Source: Dicaeum eximium | Taxonomy: Eukaryota > Chordata > Aves > Passeriformes > Dicaeidae | DNA length: 64,000 nucleotides | Reading direction: 5' to 3' | Assembly (NCBI GenBank): GCA_013396995.1 | Contig: VWZP01008288.1 | Location: 314,857 to 378,856, forward strand | Shown here: positions 13,621 to 23,924 of the stretch, piece after piece | How positions within the stretch are numbered: the stretch's first letter is position 1 | Layout of the letters: each line of letters opens with the position of its first letter | The notes under the pieces: model-generated | What the model saw: only the letters and a program-made list of their open reading frames with translations | Databases searched by the model: none | What the model was told of the DNA's origin: nothing | Program-made: the position numbers and the translations under genes

Positions 13621-16600
13621 AGTGAGAACAAGCACAAAGAGGAAGGGCAAGAAAGAGCCCAGCAGCTTGTGCCGCAGTTACTTTTACACCCCCCAGCTCC
13701 TCCCAAGGTCTGCTCCCTGGCAAGAGATCCTGCCCAGTTGAACATTCAGCTGCAGTCATTGCTGGAGACCTTTTGCCACCAGACTGGAGAACCCCTCTGG
13801 AGGACACAGAGTCCTTGGTGGTCTCCTACTGACTGCCTGTTCCATGTGAGACCTGAAATGGCTCTCAGGCAAAGTTTCCCCAGAGACAGAGCTTTCCTCC
13901 ATCTTCTCCTAGCTGCCTCCTGCAAGTGACACATGTGCAGCCCTTTCCCCATATACCTCTGGTCAAACAATGTTGAGGCAAAAATCAAAATTAATCAGGT
14001 TCCTCACAGCATAGCATGCTGTATTTTCCCTTGTTGAATTTGGTCAGCATCTTTCTGTCAGTTCTCTGCTTTAAAGCATATGAATTCATACTCTGCCTTC
14101 CAAGACACTGGCTGTTCTTTTTAGCTTTGTTGTCTACAGATAAAATAAATTTAGTTTGATCTGAGCTAGTAAAAGCATCAAACAGAGCTGGTAAAGATAC
14201 TAGTGGATACCAGCTACAGTGTACTCAAGAGAGCCTGCCCACAGATTTGAAAATTAAATCCATATACAAACCCATTGTATTGGCACACCACATCCATAAA
14301 TACCCCTCTCCTTCATGCAGCAACCCTGCCATGCTCCTGTCTCTTCCTCCTCCTCAGTCTCCCCCAGGGAGCTCCAGTGTACAGCATTTCAAGCACCTTA
14401 CTCAGCCTCCCCTTCCAGCAGCAGCAAGCAAGATTGAAGTGAGACTGTTACCATCTTCCCCAAGTCCAGCAAGCCCAAGGCAAGCGTTCAGAAAATTAGA
14501 CATTTCAAACCAACCTGGGCATCCAGGGAACATGTATTGCATAGCACACATACAGGATATATGCCATGGATACATATCCAGCAGCATGTTAGGAATAATT
14601 AAAAAGGGTTTGCTGCAGAGAACAGATACATATAAACTCTGTATAGTAACAGAAATATAACAATTGCTCCATCTTGGTCTCTAATTTAGAAAAGTGTCAA
14701 CAGCTGCTTTTACGTAACTTCAATCTCTTCAATCCTCACAGCCTGGTTTCCTTTTCTTTTACTGTGGTAGTAAGAACATCAGGATTTTCTTCATGAGGGA
14801 ATGGGAATGTTCTAGTTTGGCTTGAATTTACCATATTCAAAGGCTGAATACATTTGTGTGCTGATATACTGTGTTCATATTTCAAGAATCTTTGTACACA
14901 GAATTTCTAGTATGTTATATGTGATCTCTGGCAGCAAAATTTTTTTGTAAGTGTAATCCAAGAAAAAAATTATTCTTATGAGGCTGCTGGAATGTAAACT
15001 TATCTAGGGAACAAATATGTCCTTCATTGAAACTGATTATAAACCAGCCAAGAAATAACTGAATTGGCAGAACTGCAGGTACAGCAGCATTTAGATCAAA
15101 GACAGGGAAGAAGAGTCAGAAGTGACTGATACTAATAACCTTTTATTCTGGATGAGCCAAAGCCAGGACAGATCCACAAGCAATTTTGATTAGAATGTTC
15201 TCATCAAATCCCAAATTTGTCTCACAAATCCCTGTATCCCTCAACACTCAAACCAAAATATACGATAGAAATATATTTGACTAAATGCTTTGCCTGTTAA
15301 AGAGCTTATATCTGACATGCTTTAAGTAAGCTCACACAATTGAAACTGGCTGCTAGAAGTGGATTCTCTTTCAAATGTAAATACAAGTCCGATGAGAAAT
15401 AAATGCATGCTTAAAAATAGTGATCAGCATATAAAATGTCTTCCTTATTATTCCTTATCTAATACTTACTTCTAGATAGAAATATGAGCCTGAACTGGTC
15501 CATCAGCAACTAAACTGACTAAGATAGTAGGGGGTTTTCAGCAGGTCCTATTCTTCTTCCTGCTTTAGATCTGATGCAGTTAAGACCGTGAAATACAAAT
15601 AATTATTTCCTACGTTCTGAATCAGTCTCCACAAAAAAAGTGAAAAAGTTAATGCAAAAAGTAAGAGCTACAGCTGAATCAAGAAATGTAGTATACAAGC
15701 AAGAGCAAAAAAGCAAAGTATCTTCATGATGCAATTACATAATACAACTTTTGAAAATAAGTAATTTTAAACTAATGTGCAAAAACAATGTTATTTCTCT
15801 ATGGTATATACTCTTGTTGAGAGTGTTGATGTGTGGAGATGTGAGTGAGAACTGGAAGTCATTCAAAAGAGGAGTGCAAAATGAAGTATGTTTATCTTTA
15901 CAATCACTAGTAAACTACTATTTCAAAACCAGCTGCAAAGCTTACATTATTTTTTCCCGTTTATTGAACAGATCACTAAAGAACGCTGCTTTTTCTCCTT
16001 TAATAATTTACATACTTGAAAATATGACATACTTGAAAATAATATGAAAATATTAACTACTTATTTAATATCACCAATGCCAGACCTTTGCCCACACTAG
16101 ATAAGAATCCTGCTTCTCTTTCCTGAACAGTAGGAAATTAGAGAGGCAGAAAGATGGAGAAACCAAACTGAAGAGCACAGGATGGTCAATGCTTCTGCTC
16201 ATACAGTGCACTGCAAAATTCAGGTTAAGCTGTAGACATGTGAATGCAATGAGGTGGTATGCAGAAAAGCATCAAATGGCTGACAATGATGCATTTTAAT
16301 TCCTCTTTAGGAAAAAATGTGCCTGGAATTTACTTCGTTGCTTGTATCTCCATTAAAATGTACAACACATCTTTTTCATTAGAATCAAAGGATTGATTTG
16401 TCAGCCAACTTCCCAGCCAGGACCTTATTCTCCCCAGTTCTCAGCATCCCTGCAGGTCATGGATGACACAGTGAGCATCAGCAGCAGAATTTAATCAACA
16501 GAAACAATGCTCAGGAAAGAGTGAGAAGCTGATTTAAAATGGGAAGGAGCATTGATCCATGCAGCTTACCTGTTTAAGAGAATAGAGATGTCAGGTGGCT

Positions 16601-18252
16601 GGATGATGGCAGAAACAAAATAGCATTTTAGATGGGACTAGGCTGTCATTAAAATGATGTAACTAAAATTCGGGAAAAATCAGTTGTGTGAAGGAAGTAA
16701 AAGTTTTTAACTGTCTTCCCATGGCATGCATACTTCTCCAATTCAGCCTTGGAACAAGGAGAAAACCAGAGAAGAGAAATCTAAAGAAGCTCCCTGCCTA
16801 CAAGGTTAGAAAGCATCAGCTGTATTGCAATGAAAGCAGACAGCATTTGCTTCCTACCCCACACATTAAACTCCAAGTAGAAACACTACTGATCTCAGTT
16901 TTAAGGCTTAAGACACATGAAGCTATGTGACCTTGGGGGTGGGCCAGAATTGTACAGCTAACACACAAGTCCCTGCTGCCATCAGCTCAAACATTACCTT
17001 TTTTAAAAACATAATTTTAAGATACACATTCTTAATGTTAAATGCAGACAGTCAGCATCTAACATTGTTATTTTTTCCTAATGTTCTGGGATTTTCTTCA
17101 TGTGTGCTTTCAAAGAAAAATGTTTACAGATTCAGAAAGACACTCAGGGCTCATACTTCAAGTCAGGTAACACCTTGCTCTCATGTATCTAAATACTTTT
17201 ATTCAGGCTGCTAATTACCAGGTGTAACAGCCTTGTACTTGTTTGATACCCAAAACATAACTCCAAGAGATTTGATGGTTCATTCCTCAGAGATTTTTTC
17301 ATTTGTTACTATTGCAAGATAAGTTGTTAAGTCACAAATGCTGTGTAACTTCTCATCAAATCATCCAAAGGTGCTTCTTTCAAACTCAATTTTTTAAATC
17401 TTGGGTGCTAGCATCTGAACTCATTACTGTGTTTTAGCAGTCCAGAATTTTTTTGATCCTTGAAATAATCCCATATCTGGATTCCTGGAATTAAATAATT
17501 TGCAATAATCAATCATACTAATCTGTTTTGGTTATGTTTGTTTGCTGTGGGAGAGGGAAGGGGAAAAAAGGAGAGGATTCAAGTGCTTTCAGATGTTCTC
17601 TTACCACTGGTACCTAAATATGCTAAAACTCCCATCTAGCACAAACTAGAAGCACTTCTACTAATTGTTGGTTCCACCACTTACATAATTTCATTACCTG
17701 TTGAAAAAAAACCAACAGGGCAAATGTGATGCTTTTAAGCCTAAAACTTAGGAAGTTCCTCAAAATACCATTCAGTATCACTGCCTTCCAGATGACACAC
17801 TCAAAACCACATGACTACAATTAAGCATACATCAAACAAAAGCTAACATGACCAACAAATAAGAAGTCAGATTATTTTTTAATAAAACATAATTTAGAGG
17901 ACACAAGAACCACAATTAAATATTGATTCCACAATTCTATTGTGTCAGTTTTTATTCATTTGTATCATAAGTACGATTGCACTCCATACTTCACTCACCC
18001 AAGCAAGTACAAAACAACTTTTATGGACTTAAACAGTTGTAGCTACATCTTCTTCTGAAAGTAGGAACATGGTATTGCACAGAATTATGCAGCTTAGTCC
18101 AGAGGACCTAACTAACTTGTGTCCTGAGAGCACTGCAGAGGCATTACTGTGGTGTGCTAATGAAGCACCAGCTTGTTTGTGTCGCAACCTTTAGCAAGGA
18201 AGGATGGAAGCCACTTGACCCTGTGTTTGCTTCCCACAGTTATCCATAATTA

Positions 18253-18266
18253 GCATATATATATGC
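18253..18266. other. Perfect 14-nt palindrome GCATATATATATGC
   Basis: A self-complementary 14-mer is followed directly by an AT-rich run with several TAATTA-like cores (TTTAATTAATTTAATTCAAT). It could be a homeodomain or POU-factor binding cluster inside the intron, or simply AT-rich sequence. No conservation information is available from the window. Confidence 0.45.
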
Positions 18267-19602
18267 ATTTAATTAATTTAATTCAATTATCTCTCATCCA
18301 TTTTCTCCAGTCTGGAAGAGGAAAATAGACACATTTGCCTATCCTTCCCTCATTAGAGGAAAAGAATCCTCTCAGTGTATTAACATGTTGAAAATACATC
18401 CATCAGCCTCTCTTTCTCTCTGTACTGCCTTCCCAAGCTGGCTCAGACACCAGATAATGAGGGGTGACAGCACAGGCTCTGTGATACCCATCCTGAGGTG
18501 ATCACTGGGGATCAGCAGCAGTTAACCTGCTTCCTCACAGTGACATTAATTCAGTGCAAGTAGTGCAATTCCATACAATTCACTGACAGCTTTTACACAT
18601 TGTATCAAATACCTTCTCCATACTTAATGATGTGAATTCCGGAGTTAAAGAGCACCAGTAAGAAATCCTTATGCTCTTCACATTTATCCTAAAAAGTAAG
18701 TATTCCAGTAAGCTTAGTTGGATGGATACTGCAAACCAAGAAGGGCCCCAAGACATGTCGATATACAATTTTATTTTTTTTTAATCAGAGATGGAATGAG
18801 AAAAACTTAAGTGGCAACTAACTGAGCACCCACAAGTGTTTGTGTACTGTGAAGATGGCTCTAGGTCTAGATGAACTGTTTCTAAATTTATCTGGTCTTT
18901 TTCCCGATGAACAGCTACTCCATAAAATGCAGCTCTAAGTGTACATTTACATATACAATTCAAAGTATTTTTTTAATGTCTCAGTTTGAAAGTCTTCACA
19001 TTTCCCTTGTCAGACTGGGCAAGCATTTTATAGCTTATATCGCTATAGTTATAACTTATAGTTAGGTTAAATCTCAGTCAGTTATACCATATACATGTAC
19101 TTTCACAAACAAATGAAAAAATAATTGTAAAGTTGAAAAATTAATCTATCTCCCAGCTAATATCCCTTTTTATAAGTTTCACTGAAATAACTATGTCCAA
19201 TACCAAACTGTGTTCTACAATGAGATTTTTAGTTGCAACCAAGTGACAGTGATGAAGAAGAAAACGGGAATAATCCAATTAACAGTAATACCTATAGTGA
19301 TAAACATTTTGACCTTCTAACTTCTCCTGTATTTATTAATAAGTCTTAAGTAAAGCTAAGAGAAAAATTAGTAAATAATGCTGATCTTAACCACCTCTTA
19401 CTGTACTCTTTATGCCAAAAGAGTACCAGGGATTCCAATATACAGGCATAGTTAAACCACGCTGATGTTTTCTGCCCTCTGTAATTATTCAGTAACCAGC
19501 CAACGCCATACCAGCTTCCAAAATTTTTAAGTAAACTGAGAATAGCCAGGTAAGCAGCAGCCACGACAGAGCAAAGCCAAAGGAGGGGAATGCCACTCTC
19601 AC

Positions 19603-19800
19603 CTTCACAGACGGGGCAGCACTCCCCGGGCACCTTGACAGGGTTCAGGCAGCTCTGTCCGCAGGCCGTGGCCACGCAGTGCGGGTCCCCGTTGATGCAC
19701 TGGCAGAAGGTGCAGTCGTCCTCGCGCCAGCGGTCCCCGTGCGCTTGGATCTGGCCATTGGCATAGCAGCCAGCAGGGTTATTGACCGGGTAAAGCGGGT
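19603..19800 (-). CDS. CRIM1: CRIM1 exon 7: VWC domain 2
   Basis: This internal coding exon of 198 nt (phase 1 in, phase 1 out) encodes 66 residues, about human residues 392-457. It begins DPLYPVNNPAGC and carries a complete von Willebrand factor C domain with ten cysteines at exon residues 12, 30, 33, 35, 42, 47, 51, 61, 62 and 65. The diagnostic CTFCQC core and closing VPGECCPVCE are both present. VWC domains in CRIM1 and relatives such as chordin bind BMP-family ligands, and CRIM1 tethers such ligands at the cell membrane. The acceptor is ATTTCAG and the donor G|GTGAGA. The exon is conspicuously rich in G, C and CpG, with many GC-ending codons, unlike exons 6 and 8. Its length is a multiple of three with matching phases, so skipping it would delete one VWC domain cleanly. 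Confidence 0.96.
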
Positions 19801-20187
19801 CTGAAATGACAGCGGTCGCGAAAGAATGTGTGTTTTAATAATGTTTTAATTTTTTTGGTTTTGTTCTTCAGCATGAAATGGTCCTTGGATCTGTCGATTC
19901 TGTTTTTTTGTACCGACATTTCTAAATGACCCAAAGGAATTACTCATGTCAGCACTGGAACACTCTTTTATACTATAAGCAAAGATGAGGCTTCTGGCAC
20001 ATTTGTTGCTGGAACAGGAAGAGTGCCTTTAAGCTACACCTCATCCCAGTTTTGGAGATATACTACCTTTTTGAACAAGGTCAGCTTTCAATTTCATTTC
20101 AGTTGAAGTTTTTGCCCCTTGAAAGTCACAAGTCCCACCTACCTGCCAGCAGTCAAATTAAGATCTGGGTATTTAAATGACATTTAA

Positions 20188-20245
20188 ACCACAAAGAACA
20201 TGACAGCATATTCTCAACAGAAGAGCAGGTAGAAAAAAATGCCAC
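20188..20245 (+). repeat. Intron 6 duplicated segment, copy 1
   Basis: The first 25 bases (beginning ACCACAAAGAACATGACAGC) match 22438-22462 exactly in the same orientation. Weaker similarity continues for about 30 bases, including a shared GTAGAAA-rich end. Such a long exact match is not expected by chance within 64 kb. It is either a local duplication or two copies of an unrecognised dispersed repeat. Confidence 0.75.
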
Positions 20246-20998
20246 TTCTTCAACAACTAGAAAAACGTGAATGGGTGGGCTGATATGTTCTGCCCACTTA
20301 AAATATGTGCCTGTGTCAATTTAGATGTCAACTTTACCCAAGTTATTTAAAAAGGGACCAGAGACATCTTTTTTGTCTTTTTTTCAAAGAGTTTAAAGGA
20401 ACCAGGACAATTATAATATCTTAATGGAGCCAGCTGTCTAGGCTTACTTTAAAGAATGCCACTAAATCAAGAGGTGTTTCTAGTAAAAACCATCATGTAT
20501 CACACTATCCAATTGTTCAGAATTCAGAAGTCAGACTTCCTTCATTTAGTGCCATAACCCCTAACAGAAGAACATACAACAGAAAGAAGAAAGCCGTATA
20601 GCACCAGGTGGTTTGATGAAGGACCCTGTAACTTGGTATTAAGCCAAAGCCATTACTAGAAAAAAAAAAGACTACTCAGTAATTATATAACATCATCCAC
20701 TTTATTCTTACTAAGGACCTGTCTTAAAGAAGAAATTTCCACTGCAGACTAATACACACCAACTCATCAACCTGAAATGAAATGTTACCAGGTTTTCTTG
20801 CTAGTCTGGTTGAAACGTTGCAAAAATGGAAAAATCAAATTTTATTGTGGTATGATGACATGACAGAACAGTTTATTGACAAGTAATAAGGTTGCTGAAT
20901 ATTTAAATCATCAAAGAGGATAAAGGACATATCTAGATCTTCAAGTCCAATGTGGAAAATCAGCACCTATATCTGAATATGGAAGAGAGGACAGATAG

Positions 20999-21040
20999 AG
21001 CAGATATATAGATACATTATTTATATATCTATATATATTG
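20999..21040. repeat. AT-rich imperfect inverted repeat
   Basis: TATATAGATA and TATATCTATA are near-complementary arms around a short AT-rich centre and could fold into a weak hairpin. The composition is simple enough that this may be a decayed microsatellite. Confidence 0.45.
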
Positions 21041-22437
21041 TCACAATTATTTCATAATTCCAAATCCTGGAATATTAACATATGAGAAAAAATAGTAATT
21101 TTAGGAAATGAACCCAAGAGATTTTATATATTCTATAAAGTCAGCAGCTCCTTCAGGAGTGGATCTGCACTTACTTGGGGAGGTTCACCACAACAGACAT
21201 GCCTTCTCTAGAATTTTTCAATCTGTCATTAAATGACAGTATAGCACAGATTTTTATTTTTTTTCTTACAGCATGAAGGCTCTTGTAAGTGTAGGTGCAC
21301 TGCACCAGGAAAGATCAAAAATCTAGGATCCTTCCTTCAAGTATAGTCAGCAATGGATGCCCAGGCCAAGTCTTAAACTCAGGGCAAATATGTATTGGTA
21401 TCTCTCTGGAATACTTAAACCTACAACATTTGCATTTCAGTTTCTCTACATGAGAATACCATGTATCAACCTGATACAAACTGACACTACAATATATAAA
21501 ATATACATCAAAATATTAAAAAGTCAGAAATACTCTTTAAAAATTACTTCCTAACTTACCCGCCTGATATTTTATTATCTTGATTTTGGGTTAAAATCTC
21601 AGAAGCTTTCAGTAGCTTGTAACAAAACAAGCCATTTTTCACCAGATCCTGTGCTGAGAGAGAAGGTCCAGCTCTTACAGCTGCCTCTATTAGAAGTATT
21701 TTTATGTAGTGCTTTACTTTCTAATTCTCTGCTTGGAATAAAACATCACTGTAATGGATCTTCTGGCTTATTTGCTCCTGCAAAGAACTACAGGAATAAT
21801 GATATTAAGGAGACTGCAAAGTGTTTGAAATTCACAGTAATTACTAGATTCCTCTCCGCTGAGGAGATTTCAGATTTCCACGTGATTTCACTTACTGAGA
21901 AGATATTCCTATGTTCACATTTAAACAAAGGGGCCAAAAGTGCTTCACAGGCCTTGTGACTACCTGGTGGCCATAACCTGATCCTCACTGAGGCAAGATC
22001 CAAGGGCACAGCACCACCCTTATCTTCCTCTGCTGGAATTCTGGTTGAATTCTGGCAGAAGATGCCTCCACTTCTTTCCATTATAAGTGAGTGGGTCAAT
22101 GTGAAATTCCCCTTTTTAGGAGGACTGCAGGCCTAGCAAGGCTCTCAGCAGAGCAAAGCAGGAAGAGAAAAACATTGACATTGGACTGCTGCCCCATTAC
22201 TTTGCTGTAATTGTAGAAGAAAGGAGTTGTGTGCATTACTCTAGCTGAGCAGAAAAAGAAGCAGATTGCAAAGCAATTGAAATTTGTCTCAGGGCCACAA
22301 CTGCAGCTCTGGAGATGCCTGTCGAAATGTCTGTGCAGAAATTAGAAACAGCTTTTTATATCGTTTGTCAAGAAGGCACCCCAAAAAGCACTGCACACTT
22401 GACCATGTCTAAGAAGTGGTGTCAAGGTCAGAGAAGC

Positions 22438-22497
22438 ACCACAAAGAACATGACAGCATATTATGGCACAGCAAAAATGTAGAAATAAACTGAATTA
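22438..22497 (+). repeat. Intron 6 duplicated segment, copy 2
   Basis: This is the partner of the segment at 20188, about 2250 bases away and in the same orientation, sharing 25 exact bases and a looser downstream flank. It lies about 120-180 bases inside the intron after the exon 6 donor, measured along the transcript. Confidence 0.75.
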
Positions 22498-22618
22498 CGG
22501 AGGAATCTGTAAACTTCAGAAGAACAAAAGCCAATGTTTGCTCATTTCCATTGAAGTGGCAAATTAACAAAAAAAAGCAGCAGAATTAAAAGCAGCCAGG
22601 ATTAAAAAGAGACTGTAC

Positions 22619-22801
22619 CTTCACAGACTGGGCAGCACTCTCCTTCTGGCACATAGTACCTGTCACAGTGCAGCTCACCACACTGGGCAGAGAAACAAAT
22701 GGAGACTCCCCCTTGGCACCGACAAAATCGACACGCGTCCATCCGAAACATGTCTCCATCATAATATTCCATGCTGTTAAATATGCAAGTTGGCTTCACT
22801 T
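22619..22801 (-). CDS. CRIM1: CRIM1 exon 6: VWC domain 1
   Basis: This internal coding exon of 183 nt (phase 1 in, phase 1 out) encodes 61 residues, about human residues 331-391. It contains the first complete von Willebrand factor C domain, with ten cysteines arranged PTC, DAC, RFC, RC, SIC, AQC, LHC, ECC and PVC. The segment YYDGDMFRMD and the close YYVPEGECCPVCE are essentially those of the human domain. It acts extracellularly in binding TGF-beta superfamily ligands. The acceptor follows a fine polypyrimidine tract (CTTTTTCTTTTTCTTCTTTC then AG), and the donor is G|GTACAG. The residues after the exon 5 junction read N-E-V here, where I recall N-D-T in human, so a glycosylation sequon appears absent. 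Skipping the exon would stay in frame. Confidence 0.97.
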
Positions 22802-22825
22802 CTGAAAGAAGAAAAAGAAAAAGAG

Positions 22826-22942
22826 TATTTTACAGATATTGTTAAACAGGAAAGAGTTAAGCTTATGTCGCTACTGACAAAAATAGATATAAGACAGCTG
22901 ATTTTTCTTTCGTTTTGTAAACTCAAATACAATTTCATTTTA
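22826..22942 (+). repeat. Intron 5 duplicated segment, copy next to exon 6 acceptor
   Basis: TATTTTACAGATATTGTTAA and the following bases match 23838-23924 in the same orientation at roughly 89% over two blocks of 46 and 27 bases. This copy has about 17-19 extra bases between the blocks. It sits immediately upstream of the exon 6 polypyrimidine tract in transcript terms, so it may include the branch-point region. Confidence 0.8.
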
Positions 22943-23394
22943 AGAACATGGTATATTTTATTTTCTGTTTTAACAATGGAAGAAAATAAAATACTGTTCA
23001 AAATAACCTTAAGAGCAACTGTCTACAATTAAAAGTCTCAATTAAAAAAAAATTAAAATCCTGGAAAAAGGCTGCAGCACTGGTATTTCTTTGTAGGTGT
23101 TAAATATTTCTCATTCTCAATGAACCTGAAACTACTTCAAATTTCAGCACATGAAACAATATGTTTTCCTGTTTTAAGATGTCAGTTTCTGATGTTTCTT
23201 AAGTGCAATCTTCCTCTCTGTAGGACTTGGTACTCAGGTGGATAAATTGCACTAAAGCTGTCCAATCAACAGGTTAAAAACAAACAAACAAACCCCAAAC
23301 ATTGTGTGACTGCATGATCTGCTATGCAGAACCGAATTTCTTTTTTCAAGCAACCTGCAGCTGTAATAGCCAGCTCACAGCCATACTTCCCACA

Positions 23395-23456
23395 ATAAAA
23401 CCCCAAACCAAACCAAGCCAAACAAAAAGAAAGAAACAAACAAACAAAAAAACCCC
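23395..23456. repeat. A/C-rich low-complexity block
   Basis: A block of CCAAA, CAAAC and GAAA units (for example ACCAAACCAAGCCAAAC) contains no T on the plus strand after its first few bases. It is one of several such blocks in the window, in both orientations. Confidence 0.7.
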
Positions 23457-23837
23457 TAAATTGTAATAAGAGTTACATTATACCTTTAGAGTTTCAAAAA
23501 CACAAGATGGGTAGTTCTTGTATGTCTCCACCTACAGCAGAATCTTGACATATAATTAAAGCTAAACTTTGTGGGAGAGTCTCTCAAAATTTTGAAGTAT
23601 TTTGGGAAGAATGTTGCTCGTTTACTTTGTTAACATTAAAAAAAAAAGGAGCTAATTAAACCAATGAAACAGTCTGAAGATTTAATCAGCTTTTTCTCAT
23701 TATTATTACTATTTTATACCAAAGAGATTTGGTTCCAGATTATGAAGAAGATCTACAGATCATATATATATCATAAGGTCTTCATGGAGGTTTTGACCTT
23801 GCAGTTGCCCCACATTTATGAAGTCACCTCCATCACC

Positions 23838-23924
23838 TATTTTACAGGTACTGTTAAACAGGAAATAGTTAAGTTTATGTTGCAAGACAGTTGATTTTTC
23901 TTTAATTTTGCCCATTTCATTTTA
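23838..23924 (+). repeat. Intron 5 duplicated segment, distal copy
   Basis: This is the partner of 22826-22942, about 1 kb further from exon 6. The shared blocks are TATTTTACAGGTACTGTTAA onward and AAGACAGTTGATTTTTCTTT onward. Sequence to the left (23761-23820) can be loosely aligned to the first third of exon 6, but much more weakly than the intronic part and without a usable acceptor. Confidence 0.78.

Larger units (their letters stand above)
3112..19602 (-). other. CRIM1: CRIM1 intron 7 (16.5 kb)
   Basis: This is the longest complete intron in the window, between VWC domain 2 and antistasin-like repeat 1. The donor on the minus strand is GTGAGA and the acceptor is T-rich ending in CCCCCAG. 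It holds a long A-rich tract near 7 kb, a CR1 LINE fragment at about 8.0-8.4 kb, a GC-rich purine-skewed block at 13.2-13.6 kb and a perfect AT palindrome near 18.25 kb. The largest open frames (for example 10345-10773 and several within 13.1-13.9 kb) show no domain I recognise and no splice or codon signature, so I do not call any gene here. Confidence 0.88.
19801..22618 (-). other. CRIM1: CRIM1 intron 6 (2.8 kb)
   Basis: This is the shortest intron in the window, separating the two exons that each encode one VWC domain. The donor is GTACAG and the acceptor ATTTCAG on the minus strand; the intron is phase 1. It contains two copies of a 25-nt exact repeat (20188-20212 and 22438-22462) with weaker flanking similarity, and an AT-rich hairpin-like stretch at about 20999-21040. 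No gene is seen in it. Confidence 0.93.

Noticed and set aside
13141..13807. Overlapping open frames of 80 to 175 codons on both strands
   Set aside because: They overlap in several frames on both strands of the same GC-rich block and are dominated by proline, serine and leucine or by glycine and arginine, which is what stop-poor low-complexity DNA gives.
23600..23822. Possible dead duplicate of exon 6 (VWC domain 1)
   Set aside because: Loose alignment covers only the first third of the exon, relies partly on AT-rich words, lacks an acceptor AG and has stops. The adjacent intronic duplicate is far better conserved, the opposite of what a decayed exon copy would show.
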